IMG/VR virus record: IMGVR_UViG_3300032289_002472
Location: 1-64,000 of that record
Source: a virus
Direction: 5' to 3' (one strand)
Length of the DNA stretch: 64,000 nucleotides
Shown: positions 57,415-64,000 of the stretch, in pieces
Layout of the letters: each line of letters starts with the position of its first letter
Position numbering within the stretch: position 1 is the first letter of the stretch
Program-made: the position numbers and the translations under genes
The notes under the pieces: generated by a model
Database searches by the model: none
Seen by the model: only the letters and a program-made list of their open reading frames with translations
Told to the model about the DNA's origin: nothing

Positions 57415-57969
57415 TTAGTCTTCTTCGGGCACAGGAGTATAATCTAACTCTTTTGCCTTTTCGGAGCAAAGAGTTTTAAACCACCCACCCCTAGAGTGCA
57501 AGCTTCCAGGAGCTCCTGTCACTTCACACGTTCTGCCAGAAATATATTCGGCAAAGTCTACAGCGCTTTGAATTCTTTGATCCAATTGCCAGTAGTATGC
57601 TTCTACTTTATCTAAGTCTAATTTTTCCCTTCCAGGAAAGTCTTGTTGCATTGCCTTTATGTAAAAATAGACCCTAAGAGTAGCATACTTTTCTTTTATC
57701 TGTGTGAATATGACCTCAGGAGCTGGAAGATAAACTATATTATCTTCCCAGTGCTCTTTGTCTTTTTTATAAAACTCATCTTTGACCCCCATGGTATGAT
57801 TACTTGTAACCATGCGCTTTATATATCCACAAAGGTCATCAAGTATTTTATACCAACCATCGTCGCATTCGCACCCAAAACACATTAATGATTCTGTGGG
57901 TGGAAGTTTATGTCCTTGAAAAAACTCGGGGTATTTTTCAGTTAGTGACTTTTTTAGCTCTTCTTTCAT
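57415..57969 (-). CDS. Phage protein with C-terminal Cys motif
   Basis: A 184-residue protein. Three Cys near residues 30-35 (MCFGCECDDGWYKIL) and a C-terminal CEVTGAPGSLHSRGGW segment followed by KTLC. I recall the second segment from other phage proteins of unknown function. It probably binds zinc. Overlaps by four bases with the next gene. Confidence 0.55.
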   Translation of the reverse strand: MKEELKKSLTEKYPEFFQGHKLPPTESLMCFGCECDDGWYKILDDLCGYIKRMVTSNHTMGVKDEFYKKDKEHWEDNIVYLPAPEVIFTQIKEKYATLRVYFYIKAMQQDFPGREKLDLDKVEAYYWQLDQRIQSAVDFAEYISGRTCEVTGAPGSLHSRGGWFKTLCSEKAKELDYTPVPEED

Positions 57970-58214
57970 TTTTTCGAAGAATGGTTATTAGCAGACTTTT
58001 GCCAAACTTCATAATGTATTCCTACACACCCCTTCTTTTTTCTCTTTTTAATTCGTTGAACTAAAGCCGCATGTCGACAATTTCGTTTAACTTCGTCCAT
58101 GATTTTGTAAGCCATGGTCATCTCTCCTTCAAGAAAGGGACCAGCTAAAATGTGAAAACCATTAGACCTAGCCTCTTTTTCTGTAATGTATTTGTGATTA
58201 ATTAATTCGCTCAT
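57966..58214 (-). CDS. Small basic protein
   Basis: An 82-residue protein from MSELINHKYITEKEARSNGF (58214). The frame is open further upstream but runs into tRNA-Leu. C-terminus is Lys/Arg-rich (RIKKRKKKGCVGIHYE). Confidence 0.55.
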   Translation of the reverse strand: MSELINHKYITEKEARSNGFHILAGPFLEGEMTMAYKIMDEVKRNCRHAALVQRIKKRKKKGCVGIHYEVWQKSANNHSSKK

Positions 58215-58235
58215 GTTGTTGTTCTTTAAAATAAA

Positions 58236-58316
58236 TAGCGTAGGAGGGACTCGAACCCTCAAGACTTTCGTCGACAGATTTTAAGTCTGTTGTGTATGCC
58301 ATTCCACCACTACGCC
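58236..58316 (-). tRNA. tRNA-Leu (UAA)
   Basis: Acceptor GGCGTAG/CTACGCT (G-U at the end), long variable arm (TGTCGACGAAAGTCTTGA), anticodon loop CTTAAAA giving TAA. T-loop TTCGAGT. Confidence 0.85.
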
Positions 58317-58324
58317 CAAATTTA

Positions 58325-58465
58325 CTATTTAGCTATGCCCCGCTTTTGTAATCTCTTGAGTCTTGCCTTGCGAGCATATTTGCTCTCGTGCATTGGATCC
58401 TCTTCAAGCATTTTGCGACGACGTTCTTCTTTTTCTTTTTGTATCTGTTCTCGTTTCTTAGACAT
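58325..58465 (-). CDS. 46-residue highly basic protein
   Basis: Begins MSKKREQIQKEKEERRRKML at ATG 58463-58465 and ends TAG TAA at 58325. About half the residues are Lys, Arg or Glu, ending KARLKRLQKRGIAK, like a small RNA-binding or ribosomal-type protein. Nine bases downstream lies tRNA-Leu. Confidence 0.55.
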   Translation of the reverse strand: MSKKREQIQKEKEERRRKMLEEDPMHESKYARKARLKRLQKRGIAK

Positions 58466-58467
58466 GT

Positions 58468-59268
58468 TTAAAACATACGTGTAAAGGCGAGCGTCCCCAT
58501 TGGTATTTGAGGTACTCCATTGCCATAATTTCTCGATCCGTAATAGATGTGTGGGCTGTGAATATAAAAATGCCCAGCCTTGTTATTTGAGTTTGTCTCT
58601 GCCATTTGCCTGATCTCTAAAGCTAGTGCTTTTAATATATTTTTTGTGTTGGGGGAATAAGTATTCTTATCCACCCTTTTCCACATGTGATCATCATCAA
58701 CTTGTATATCCTTGAAGGTCGGTGTGTGCTCCCATTTACGAATTAAGTCCGCACAGAAATAAACAGAATTTCTAGACTTTAATCCAAGGGTTAACATCAA
58801 AACTGAACGAGGACCACTATTTATATCTTTAGACAAAATAGCGTTTATATCATTCATGACAGAAGGACAAACATAACCCAAATAATCAGCATAAATAATA
58901 TCAAAATGATGATCACTAGGAATACCTGTCTGTGGGCTTCTGATTAAAGCTTCTGACAGGTGTCCATGCTGATGGGTCATGTTGAATGTAGCTCTACCCC
59001 CATAATCGTTTGACAACTGTTCAGCCACAGAAGTAGCCATAGAATGAATACTAGGATTGTTTTCGCATCCCCAAAAACAAAATCTGTTCTCAGGAAAACT
59101 TTCAACAATGCTTCTTTCATGTGCCCACTCTTGGGCTGGTAGTGTCAGAAAATTAACTGTCTGTCCCTTTTCAAGGGCTGAAGCTAGTAAGGGAGCGATA
59201 AATCTATTACTGTAATCTTGATCCAATCTTTTATTACGATTCTTTTCTGGGCATGATACAAATGACAT
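58468..59268 (-). CDS. Protein of unknown function, possibly Rossmann-like
   Basis: A 266-residue protein from MSFVSCPEKNRNKRLDQDYS (59268). FDIIYADYLGYVCPSVMNDI at about 120-140 and FCFWGCENNPSIHSMA resemble the motif IV and I region of methyltransferase-like Rossmann folds, but no GxGxG loop is seen. It overlaps the macro-domain gene by 35 bases. Confidence 0.45.
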   Translation of the reverse strand: MSFVSCPEKNRNKRLDQDYSNRFIAPLLASALEKGQTVNFLTLPAQEWAHERSIVESFPENRFCFWGCENNPSIHSMATSVAEQLSNDYGGRATFNMTHQHGHLSEALIRSPQTGIPSDHHFDIIYADYLGYVCPSVMNDINAILSKDINSGPRSVLMLTLGLKSRNSVYFCADLIRKWEHTPTFKDIQVDDDHMWKRVDKNTYSPNTKNILKALALEIRQMAETNSNNKAGHFYIHSPHIYYGSRNYGNGVPQIPMGTLAFTRMF

Positions 59269-59677
59269 GTTTCTTTGAAATAGACTTGATGCATTTTTCA
59301 ATTTCTTTCCAGCTACACCCTTGAAGACTGCACCCAAGCTTGTATGGAAAATAAAGATTAATATTAGGAAATGCTTCGACGATCTTTGATAAAGATTGCT
59401 TAAATGCTAAATATTCAAACTTGTTTTGATTGTTATTGGGCATCAAACAATAAATATTAGCGACACTAAGCTCATCAGTTACACGAACAACAGAAGACTG
59501 ACCCAACACATCCAATGGAGATCTCTTGAGTGTAGTTTCAATATGTTCCTGCAAAACCTTAGGGAATTTTTTGGTAACCTGGAAAGAAAACCCGCCTGAC
59601 ATTTGATCACCGCAGCTCACGGGGTGAACAATCACCCCAGAGCTAACGGTAAGAACGTCTTTTACTACTGTAGCCAT
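59234..59677 (-). CDS. Macro domain (ADP-ribose binding/hydrolase) protein
   Basis: A 147-residue protein from MATVVKDVLTVSSGVIVHPV. GVIVHPVSCGDQMSGGFSFQ (macro first loop) and FPYKLGCSLQGCSWKEIEKC (second loop with GxxxGG-like pattern) define the macro fold. It probably removes ADP-ribose (Appr-1-p-type) from nucleotides or proteins. Upstream gene overlaps its start region by a few bases. Confidence 0.75.
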   Translation of the reverse strand: MATVVKDVLTVSSGVIVHPVSCGDQMSGGFSFQVTKKFPKVLQEHIETTLKRSPLDVLGQSSVVRVTDELSVANIYCLMPNNNQNKFEYLAFKQSLSKIVEAFPNINLYFPYKLGCSLQGCSWKEIEKCIKSISKKHVICIMPRKES

Positions 59678-59679
59678 GG

Positions 59680-60051
59680 TCACATAGCTCCAACAGTTTT
59701 GATTAGATCTTTCTGTTTGCCATAAGTGTAAACAGCATCCAGAGGAATAACTCCATTCTCAAGACCCTTTACCATGGCATTGAACCCTGTCGATTCGCGC
59801 AGTCTTTCATAAGCTAAAATCCAGATCTCTCTGGGCGTAAGCCTTTTTTGAAGCGCTATTGTTTTGATCATTTTGTTAAGTCGTTTGCGGTCAGAGTTGG
59901 TCTTCTCAGACACTAGCTTCTTAGCAATCTTCTTTTGTTGTTTAGGCAAATTAGATTGATAAATTAACTGCAGTGAATCAACAACCTCAGTCGAGGCATC
60001 AGAAAATTTTTTAATAGAATTATTTAAGTCTAGTAGTAGTTGTTCAGGCAT
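59680..60051 (-). CDS. Helical basic protein
   Basis: A 123-residue helical protein with a basic centre (KQQKKIAKKLVSEKTNSDRK) and RLTPREIWILAYERL. May bind nucleic acid. Adjacent to the macro-domain gene. Confidence 0.5.
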   Translation of the reverse strand: MPEQLLLDLNNSIKKFSDASTEVVDSLQLIYQSNLPKQQKKIAKKLVSEKTNSDRKRLNKMIKTIALQKRLTPREIWILAYERLRESTGFNAMVKGLENGVIPLDAVYTYGKQKDLIKTVGAM

Positions 60052-60112
60052 AATGTGTGTTTTTGTTTATTGTGTAGAAATTAGATCTTGGCGATAAGTC
60101 ACCAATAAAATT

Positions 60113-60565
60113 TTAAAAACACCCAACAATTTGGTTAGATATTTTAGGTATCTTTGTTGGATGAAGCTTTAAAGAAATCGATATTGGAGATTTCCTAGAA
60201 ATAGCTGTAGATATACTTGGACTAATTTTTAGTCCGGTTGGGCAAGTGACAATAAGGTCTTGGTTGCTATTCCAAAAACCTTGAGATAAAAAATTAATAA
60301 TTAACTTAGCCTTAGACTGATTAAAAAGCTCTGCCTCAGGATAATCAAAGGGATCTCCATCAAAGCAGTTAATGCTCAAAATTTCTCTAGGACTAATCTT
60401 AAAAGCTTTCTGCAAAAGATCTGCATTGTAAAAATGTGAAGACCTCCAGCCTATTTCGCTTGAAGAAACAAAAACCACCCATGGGGGTTTCCCATGGGTG
60501 GCATTAGAATCTTGAATCGCACGATTTAGACCTTGATAACAGATAGCCTGAATCGTTCTATTCAT
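60113..60565 (-). CDS. DSP-like phosphatase fold, probably inactive
   Basis: A 150-residue protein. DYPEAELFNQSKAKLIINFL followed by IVTCPTGLKISPSIS aligns with the tyrosine-phosphatase region before and at the CX5R loop, where C108 is kept but the Arg at +6 is Ile. Similar small phage and bacterial phosphatase-like proteins are known. Loss of the Arg suggests no normal phosphatase activity. Start MNRTIQAICYQGLNRAIQ is clear. Confidence 0.45.
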   Translation of the reverse strand: MNRTIQAICYQGLNRAIQDSNATHGKPPWVVFVSSSEIGWRSSHFYNADLLQKAFKISPREILSINCFDGDPFDYPEAELFNQSKAKLIINFLSQGFWNSNQDLIVTCPTGLKISPSISTAISRKSPISISLKLHPTKIPKISNQIVGCF

Positions 60566-60566
60566 C

Positions 60567-61580
60567 TTAGTAGTTAGACAATATATGATTTAGCAGAGAG
60601 TTAGATTCCGACTCATCCATCCTATGCATTGGAATAACATAGAACTGTGTCGTGGTGTCCACCTCGGGATTGTCTTGGCAATTTGGGAAGATAAAGAAAT
60701 CTCCCTTCATCTCTACCTGACAATAGTTTTCGTGATTTAGAGCGTCCTTAGATTCTGCAAGCAGAACCATGTCGTTTGTCTCACAAAGCCAATGATCATG
60801 TGAAACCCCCAACAACTCTCCAGATTCATATAGCGTGAAGTCCTCGCCAAGTCTGATTGGCTCTAAATTTAATTTAAGAGTAACACCTTCATTGGGTCCG
60901 ACCTTCAATGATCCAGCTGACTGATTCAAAATATGGCGAGTTGCCAAAGTTTTGAAATCATCAAGCTTTTCTTGAATTACTTCCTGAACAGTTATTGAAA
61001 GATCAGAAGTCTCAATGAAATCTAAGTACTTTTCTTTAATCTGTTCTTTCTGTTCAGATGTCAGCGTAAAACCCTTGTGCCTCAATTCAACAATAACATT
61101 TTCCCAAGGATTAAACATGCCGTAAACAATTGAATCAGGGTAGCCATCTTCAATTTCTTTGATCTTATTGTCAAATGCTTGAGATTCTGAAATATCTACT
61201 AGATCGGACCACTTGATTGGTTTAATCTCAAGATTTTCATCCAAATTCTCATGGACTGATTTTGACGAAATGAGATGTGTCCTAAAGTTGTCAGCAATCT
61301 GTGAAAGATCTGTGGTAAAAACCATCAACGACTTTTCAAAAGCTTCAGTAAGTTTAAAGTCACAAAGATTCTGTAACGAAATAATAATTCCTGATTCAGC
61401 TAATTTAGTGCTGATAACTGCTACAGTAGAAAGAGAAACTTCAGGAAATAATTGCTCAAATTTTTTGCTGTCAATTTCTTGCTCAAGAAATTCACTTTTA
61501 ATTTCCACTTCATAAGGAAGTATGTCTCTGGTTGTGTTCCAAAGCTGATTAAAAAGATAGTGTTTAATATTTGTTCTCAT
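60567..61580 (-). CDS. Unknown 337-residue protein
   Basis: A 337-residue protein from MRTNIKHYLFNQLWNTTRDI (61580). Predicted mixed fold, acidic, with no recognised motif. It lies two bases upstream of the phosphatase-like gene. A terminator follows the 61645 gene upstream of it, so it is likely its own transcript. Confidence 0.55.
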   Translation of the reverse strand: MRTNIKHYLFNQLWNTTRDILPYEVEIKSEFLEQEIDSKKFEQLFPEVSLSTVAVISTKLAESGIIISLQNLCDFKLTEAFEKSLMVFTTDLSQIADNFRTHLISSKSVHENLDENLEIKPIKWSDLVDISESQAFDNKIKEIEDGYPDSIVYGMFNPWENVIVELRHKGFTLTSEQKEQIKEKYLDFIETSDLSITVQEVIQEKLDDFKTLATRHILNQSAGSLKVGPNEGVTLKLNLEPIRLGEDFTLYESGELLGVSHDHWLCETNDMVLLAESKDALNHENYCQVEMKGDFFIFPNCQDNPEVDTTTQFYVIPMHRMDESESNSLLNHILSNY

Positions 61581-61585
61581 TTTGT

Positions 61586-61620
61586 AAAAGAAAAGGGAGG
61601 GGGACAAATGCCCCCCTCCC
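61586..61620 (-). terminator. Terminator between 61645-61848 and 60567-61580
   Basis: GGGAGGGGG pairs with CCCCCTCCC around ACAAATG, followed by TTTTCTTTT on the minus strand. A second palindrome AATCTTAATATTAAGATT lies at about 61627-61645. Confidence 0.85.
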
Positions 61621-61644
61621 CATTAGTTAATCTTAATATTAAGA

Positions 61645-61848
61645 TTATTCGGCCATTTCAGCTCCGCTCGGCTTTTTGCCTGGAAGCTTCATTTGAGCCC
61701 TTTTTAAAGGCTCAAAAATTCCGACCTTAACTTTTTCGATAATCTCATCAGAGATATCGTTCGCTTCGGCGGAATTAATTAATTCTTCGACGCCAGTCAA
61801 GGCAAGCTCGACTGAACCTCTAAGACTAGATGTTGATTTTTTTCTCAT
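61645..61848 (-). CDS. Small helical protein downstream of the JAMM gene
   Basis: A 67-residue protein (MRKKSTSSLRGSVELALTGV) with a helical body and a basic, Pro-containing end (KLPGKKPSGAEMAE). It lies six bases past the JAMM gene and ends at a terminator. Its size is similar to ubiquitin-like partners but I see no Ubl fold or C-terminal GG, so I do not call it one. Confidence 0.55.
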   Translation of the reverse strand: MRKKSTSSLRGSVELALTGVEELINSAEANDISDEIIEKVKVGIFEPLKRAQMKLPGKKPSGAEMAE

Positions 61849-61854
61849 ATTTTT

Positions 61855-63048
61855 CTAATAGTAGCCGTACATTCCGTCATAGCTTCGAGCCATTAAATAC
61901 TTGCGCTCGTTAATCCACGACTCAATTGTATCGGCAAGTTTCTCTTTTGAGATGCCCCATGTAGCTAAAATATTAGCGTCCACAGCGGTAAGCACCTCAA
62001 GTTTCGTTTCATCTAACTGATGGTCGAAAGTAGTCAAAATGTCACATAGCTCAGCTTGTGTCATCCTAAAGTTTCGACATATTTTATCTACTGACGGCTC
62101 CAATAGGTCTTTAGTTTGTTCCTCCCCAAGACCTAAAGAACCCTGATGGGGGCTTTGGGAATATCCCACCTTTTTCTTTTTTTTGTTTTTTTTTGAGGCT
62201 TTTTTGGACTCCCACCACTCCCAGTATGGATTTGTGGATCCAGAAGAATAATTGGAAGCATATTCAGAAGAACCTCCGTAGTTATTAACTACAGTAAAAC
62301 TCTTCTTTGGTGGCTCCACTCGATTCTTCATCCATTCTTCAATCAAGCCCTCTTCAGCCAACTCTTCAGTGTTTTGTTTCACCAAAAAATTAGTTGTATA
62401 TTCTTGAATAGCTTTAGGAGCCCTAGAACCAATGTAGTCACTGGGAATTTCGATGAAGTCACTCATCTTAACAGGACAGAAAAAGACTTGAGCTTTTTCT
62501 ACTGTCTCCTCCCCCTCCTCATTGACGACAATTTTCCCAGGAATAACTACCGTAAAACGAACGTGAACATCTACTTCTTTCTCGTCAATTTTACCAATAG
62601 TTATGTGAATACCTGGAGAATTTTGCTCATCGTTTTTGTCGGTTCCAGATTGGAATGCGCCCATATTACAGTGTGAGTGGCATGTCCCCCACTGATAATA
62701 TTTACCGCCCTCCAATACCTCATTCATTTGAGCCTGAAAGGTTTCATGGTCTGGCAACTCTTTAGTTGTCATTCCAGTATCCTTTTCTTGAGGGAAGGCC
62801 CAAGCCTTCCACTCTTTGGTAACATCACTATAAAAAAGCCTAACTTGTGCCTCAGCTTTTTCATCTTTATTTACCTTGCGAAAAAAGGAAGCAATTGTCC
62901 TCCATAGAGACAGCTTCATCTTTCCACATCTCAACTCCAATGCTGGATCTTCTTTTATTTCTTCATATTCCACAGGAAAAAACCCCGACAACTTATCGTT
63001 AATTTCTTTTTTGATTAGTGGCTTACCACTATGAATGAATAATTTCAT
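61855..63048 (-). CDS. JAB/JAMM-domain metalloprotease
   Basis: A 397-residue protein. The JAMM zinc motif HxHx7SxxD is present at 124-137 (CHSHCNMGAFQSGTD). The upstream stretch with E88 could be the catalytic Glu. JAMM enzymes remove ubiquitin-like tails or cut isopeptides; in phages and PRTRC-type cassettes the role is open. A Tyr/Lys/Ser linker with KKASKKNKKKKKVGYS follows, then a helical C-terminal domain of 90 residues (CRNFRMTQAELCDILTTFDH). Confidence 0.75.
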   Translation of the reverse strand: MKLFIHSGKPLIKKEINDKLSGFFPVEYEEIKEDPALELRCGKMKLSLWRTIASFFRKVNKDEKAEAQVRLFYSDVTKEWKAWAFPQEKDTGMTTKELPDHETFQAQMNEVLEGGKYYQWGTCHSHCNMGAFQSGTDKNDEQNSPGIHITIGKIDEKEVDVHVRFTVVIPGKIVVNEEGEETVEKAQVFFCPVKMSDFIEIPSDYIGSRAPKAIQEYTTNFLVKQNTEELAEEGLIEEWMKNRVEPPKKSFTVVNNYGGSSEYASNYSSGSTNPYWEWWESKKASKKNKKKKKVGYSQSPHQGSLGLGEEQTKDLLEPSVDKICRNFRMTQAELCDILTTFDHQLDETKLEVLTAVDANILATWGISKEKLADTIESWINERKYLMARSYDGMYGYY

Positions 63049-64000
63049 TTACTTTGATACTAGAGAGGTTGACTAGGATTTTTATTTCACCACTAGAACG
63101 AGTTTTTTGATGTGTCATCTCAGATGTCTTTTTGTAGCGATCCAATTGATACTCATGGATGTTTTCGTTAAAAGAATTGGCAACATACTGTTTCACAGCA
63201 GTCTCCCCCTTCCTAATCACAAACTCAGGAACCATGACTGATTGAGTCTCTTTAGGCTCAATTGTGTATCTCTGAATAACAGGTCTCTCAACGGTTGCCG
63301 AAAAACTCACCGAAACCTTTTTCTGTAAACTATCTTTAACATCGTTGGCGTTTATCCCAAAATGATAATGACCATACATGTTAGTAACTGCTGCTGATGA
63401 ACTAACCTGAAACCCAGCAGCCATCAAAGCCTTTTTGAAATAGCTACTCCACTTGTTGTTTAGCATAGTGTCGACACCCCAAAATAAAGGAGTGCCATCC
63501 TTAGCTGCTGCAACCGCAAACTCTGATAGCCAGTCGGAATGAACCTTGTCCAAAAGAACTGCTACAAGAGGAGAAGACTTTTTAGCCAAGGCAAGAGCGA
63601 ACTCACCAAAGGATGACATGTTTTTGTACTCTGTCGATTTTAGTAGGTTCATCTTGTATGGATCTAAAAACTCAGATTTAAAGTTTTTAGCTATCATACT
63701 CAACAGTTGAGATCGTGGTTGAACAGCTACACGATTATTGGTTATTTCAGAAAACGACCTAAAAGCTATCCTCAGTTCATCTTGATCCAGAAGCTTTGAG
63801 ATTCTTTTGTGTACCTCAATTTCTTTGCCATTAATTTCCAATAGACACGTTTTTTCCAGAAGAACCCCCTGGGAATCTGTGTCAATTTCTGTAAATTTTG
63901 TGCAAAAAGAATTTTTAGCCTTGCGACAGAACGTAGTGGAAACTTTAACAGTTTTCCATTTACCGTCATGCCACAGCCAAGTGACAGACCCATTCGGCAA
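63029..64000 (-). CDS. Unknown protein upstream of JAMM gene, cut by right edge
   Basis: At least 323 residues. The frame is open at the right edge, so the real start may lie outside the window. Mixed fold with WLWHDGKWKTVKVS near the start and a C-terminal beta-rich half (ATVERPVIQRYTIEPKETQS). It overlaps the JAMM gene by 20 bases and is probably its operon partner. No family is recognised. Confidence 0.55.
   Translation of the reverse strand: MPNGSVTWLWHDGKWKTVKVSTTFCRKAKNSFCTKFTEIDTDSQGVLLEKTCLLEINGKEIEVHKRISKLLDQDELRIAFRSFSEITNNRVAVQPRSQLLSMIAKNFKSEFLDPYKMNLLKSTEYKNMSSFGEFALALAKKSSPLVAVLLDKVHSDWLSEFAVAAAKDGTPLFWGVDTMLNNKWSSYFKKALMAAGFQVSSSAAVTNMYGHYHFGINANDVKDSLQKKVSVSFSATVERPVIQRYTIEPKETQSVMVPEFVIRKGETAVKQYVANSFNENIHEYQLDRYKKTSEMTHQKTRSSGEIKILVNLSSIKVNEIIHS

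Noticed and set aside
61645-61848. Ubiquitin-like protein next to the JAMM gene
   Set aside because: There is no Ubl beta-grasp pattern and no C-terminal Gly-Gly.

Overview
This window looks like 64 kb of a large (huge/jumbo-class) tailed-phage genome or prophage-scale virus. It is AT-rich and densely packed. Nearly all genes lie on the minus strand, often with ATGA, TAATG or TGATG overlaps. There is a portal protein, long tail-fibre-like proteins, several lysis enzymes, at least eleven tRNA genes and many small orphan proteins. Most genes lack a strong Shine-Dalgarno sequence. The host cannot be read directly. Lipoprotein and Sec-type signal peptides point to a diderm host. A delta-60-like repeat protein and one C-terminal segment that resembles secreted Verrucomicrobiota proteins hint at that phylum, but this is weak inference.

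Layout. Positions 1-6200 hold small orphan genes separated by a conserved two-hairpin module, a 220-nt structured RNA, and a CAU-anticodon tRNA split by a group I intron whose HNH gene is antisense to the tRNA. At 4880-5409 sits a striking array: two alternating 8-nt boxes (GGTTCACT and GGGTTTCT), each followed by 10 variable bases, with an exact 36-nt period. Positions 6300-8410 are plus-strand: HNH nuclease, tRNA-Gln, tRNA-Lys, tRNA-Asn, a ParB-like protein, a zincin and a SemiSWEET-like transporter. Positions 8407-38400 are the virion and lysis block on the minus strand: an RNA polymerase beta-like protein, membrane proteins, portal, a delta-60 repeat protein, a zincin-lysozyme fusion, a 1091-residue Cys-rich protein, a papain-like protease, a PGRP amidase, holin and spanin candidates, a cupin and two long tail-fibre proteins with signal peptides. 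Positions 38500-51750 are small accessory genes plus a 2OG oxygenase, a metallophosphoesterase, YopX proteins, a SET-domain protein and an RNA ligase. This stretch carries three more blocks of the 36-nt array at 44281-44758, 45612-45673 and 45784-45936. Positions 51750-64000 hold two more phosphoesterases, more tRNAs, a PD-(D/E)XK-like nuclease, a roughly 450-nt multi-helix non-coding region, a tmRNA-like tRNA domain, a macro domain and a JAMM protease.

The most exciting signal is the 36-nt two-box array. Its architecture (short box, about 10 variable bases, second box, about 10 variable bases) matches what is described for TIGR (tandem interspaced guide RNA) arrays of TIGR-Tas systems, whose guides are 36 nt with two spacers. 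I find no protein in the window that I can recognise as a Tas (Nop-domain) effector, so the arrays here are orphan or act with a protein encoded elsewhere. A second theme is tRNA biology. Nuclease genes end inside tRNA genes by exactly 15 nt in two cases, one tRNA carries an intron, a deletion remnant is visible, an RNA ligase is present, and a tag-less tmRNA-like domain lies next to a large structured RNA.
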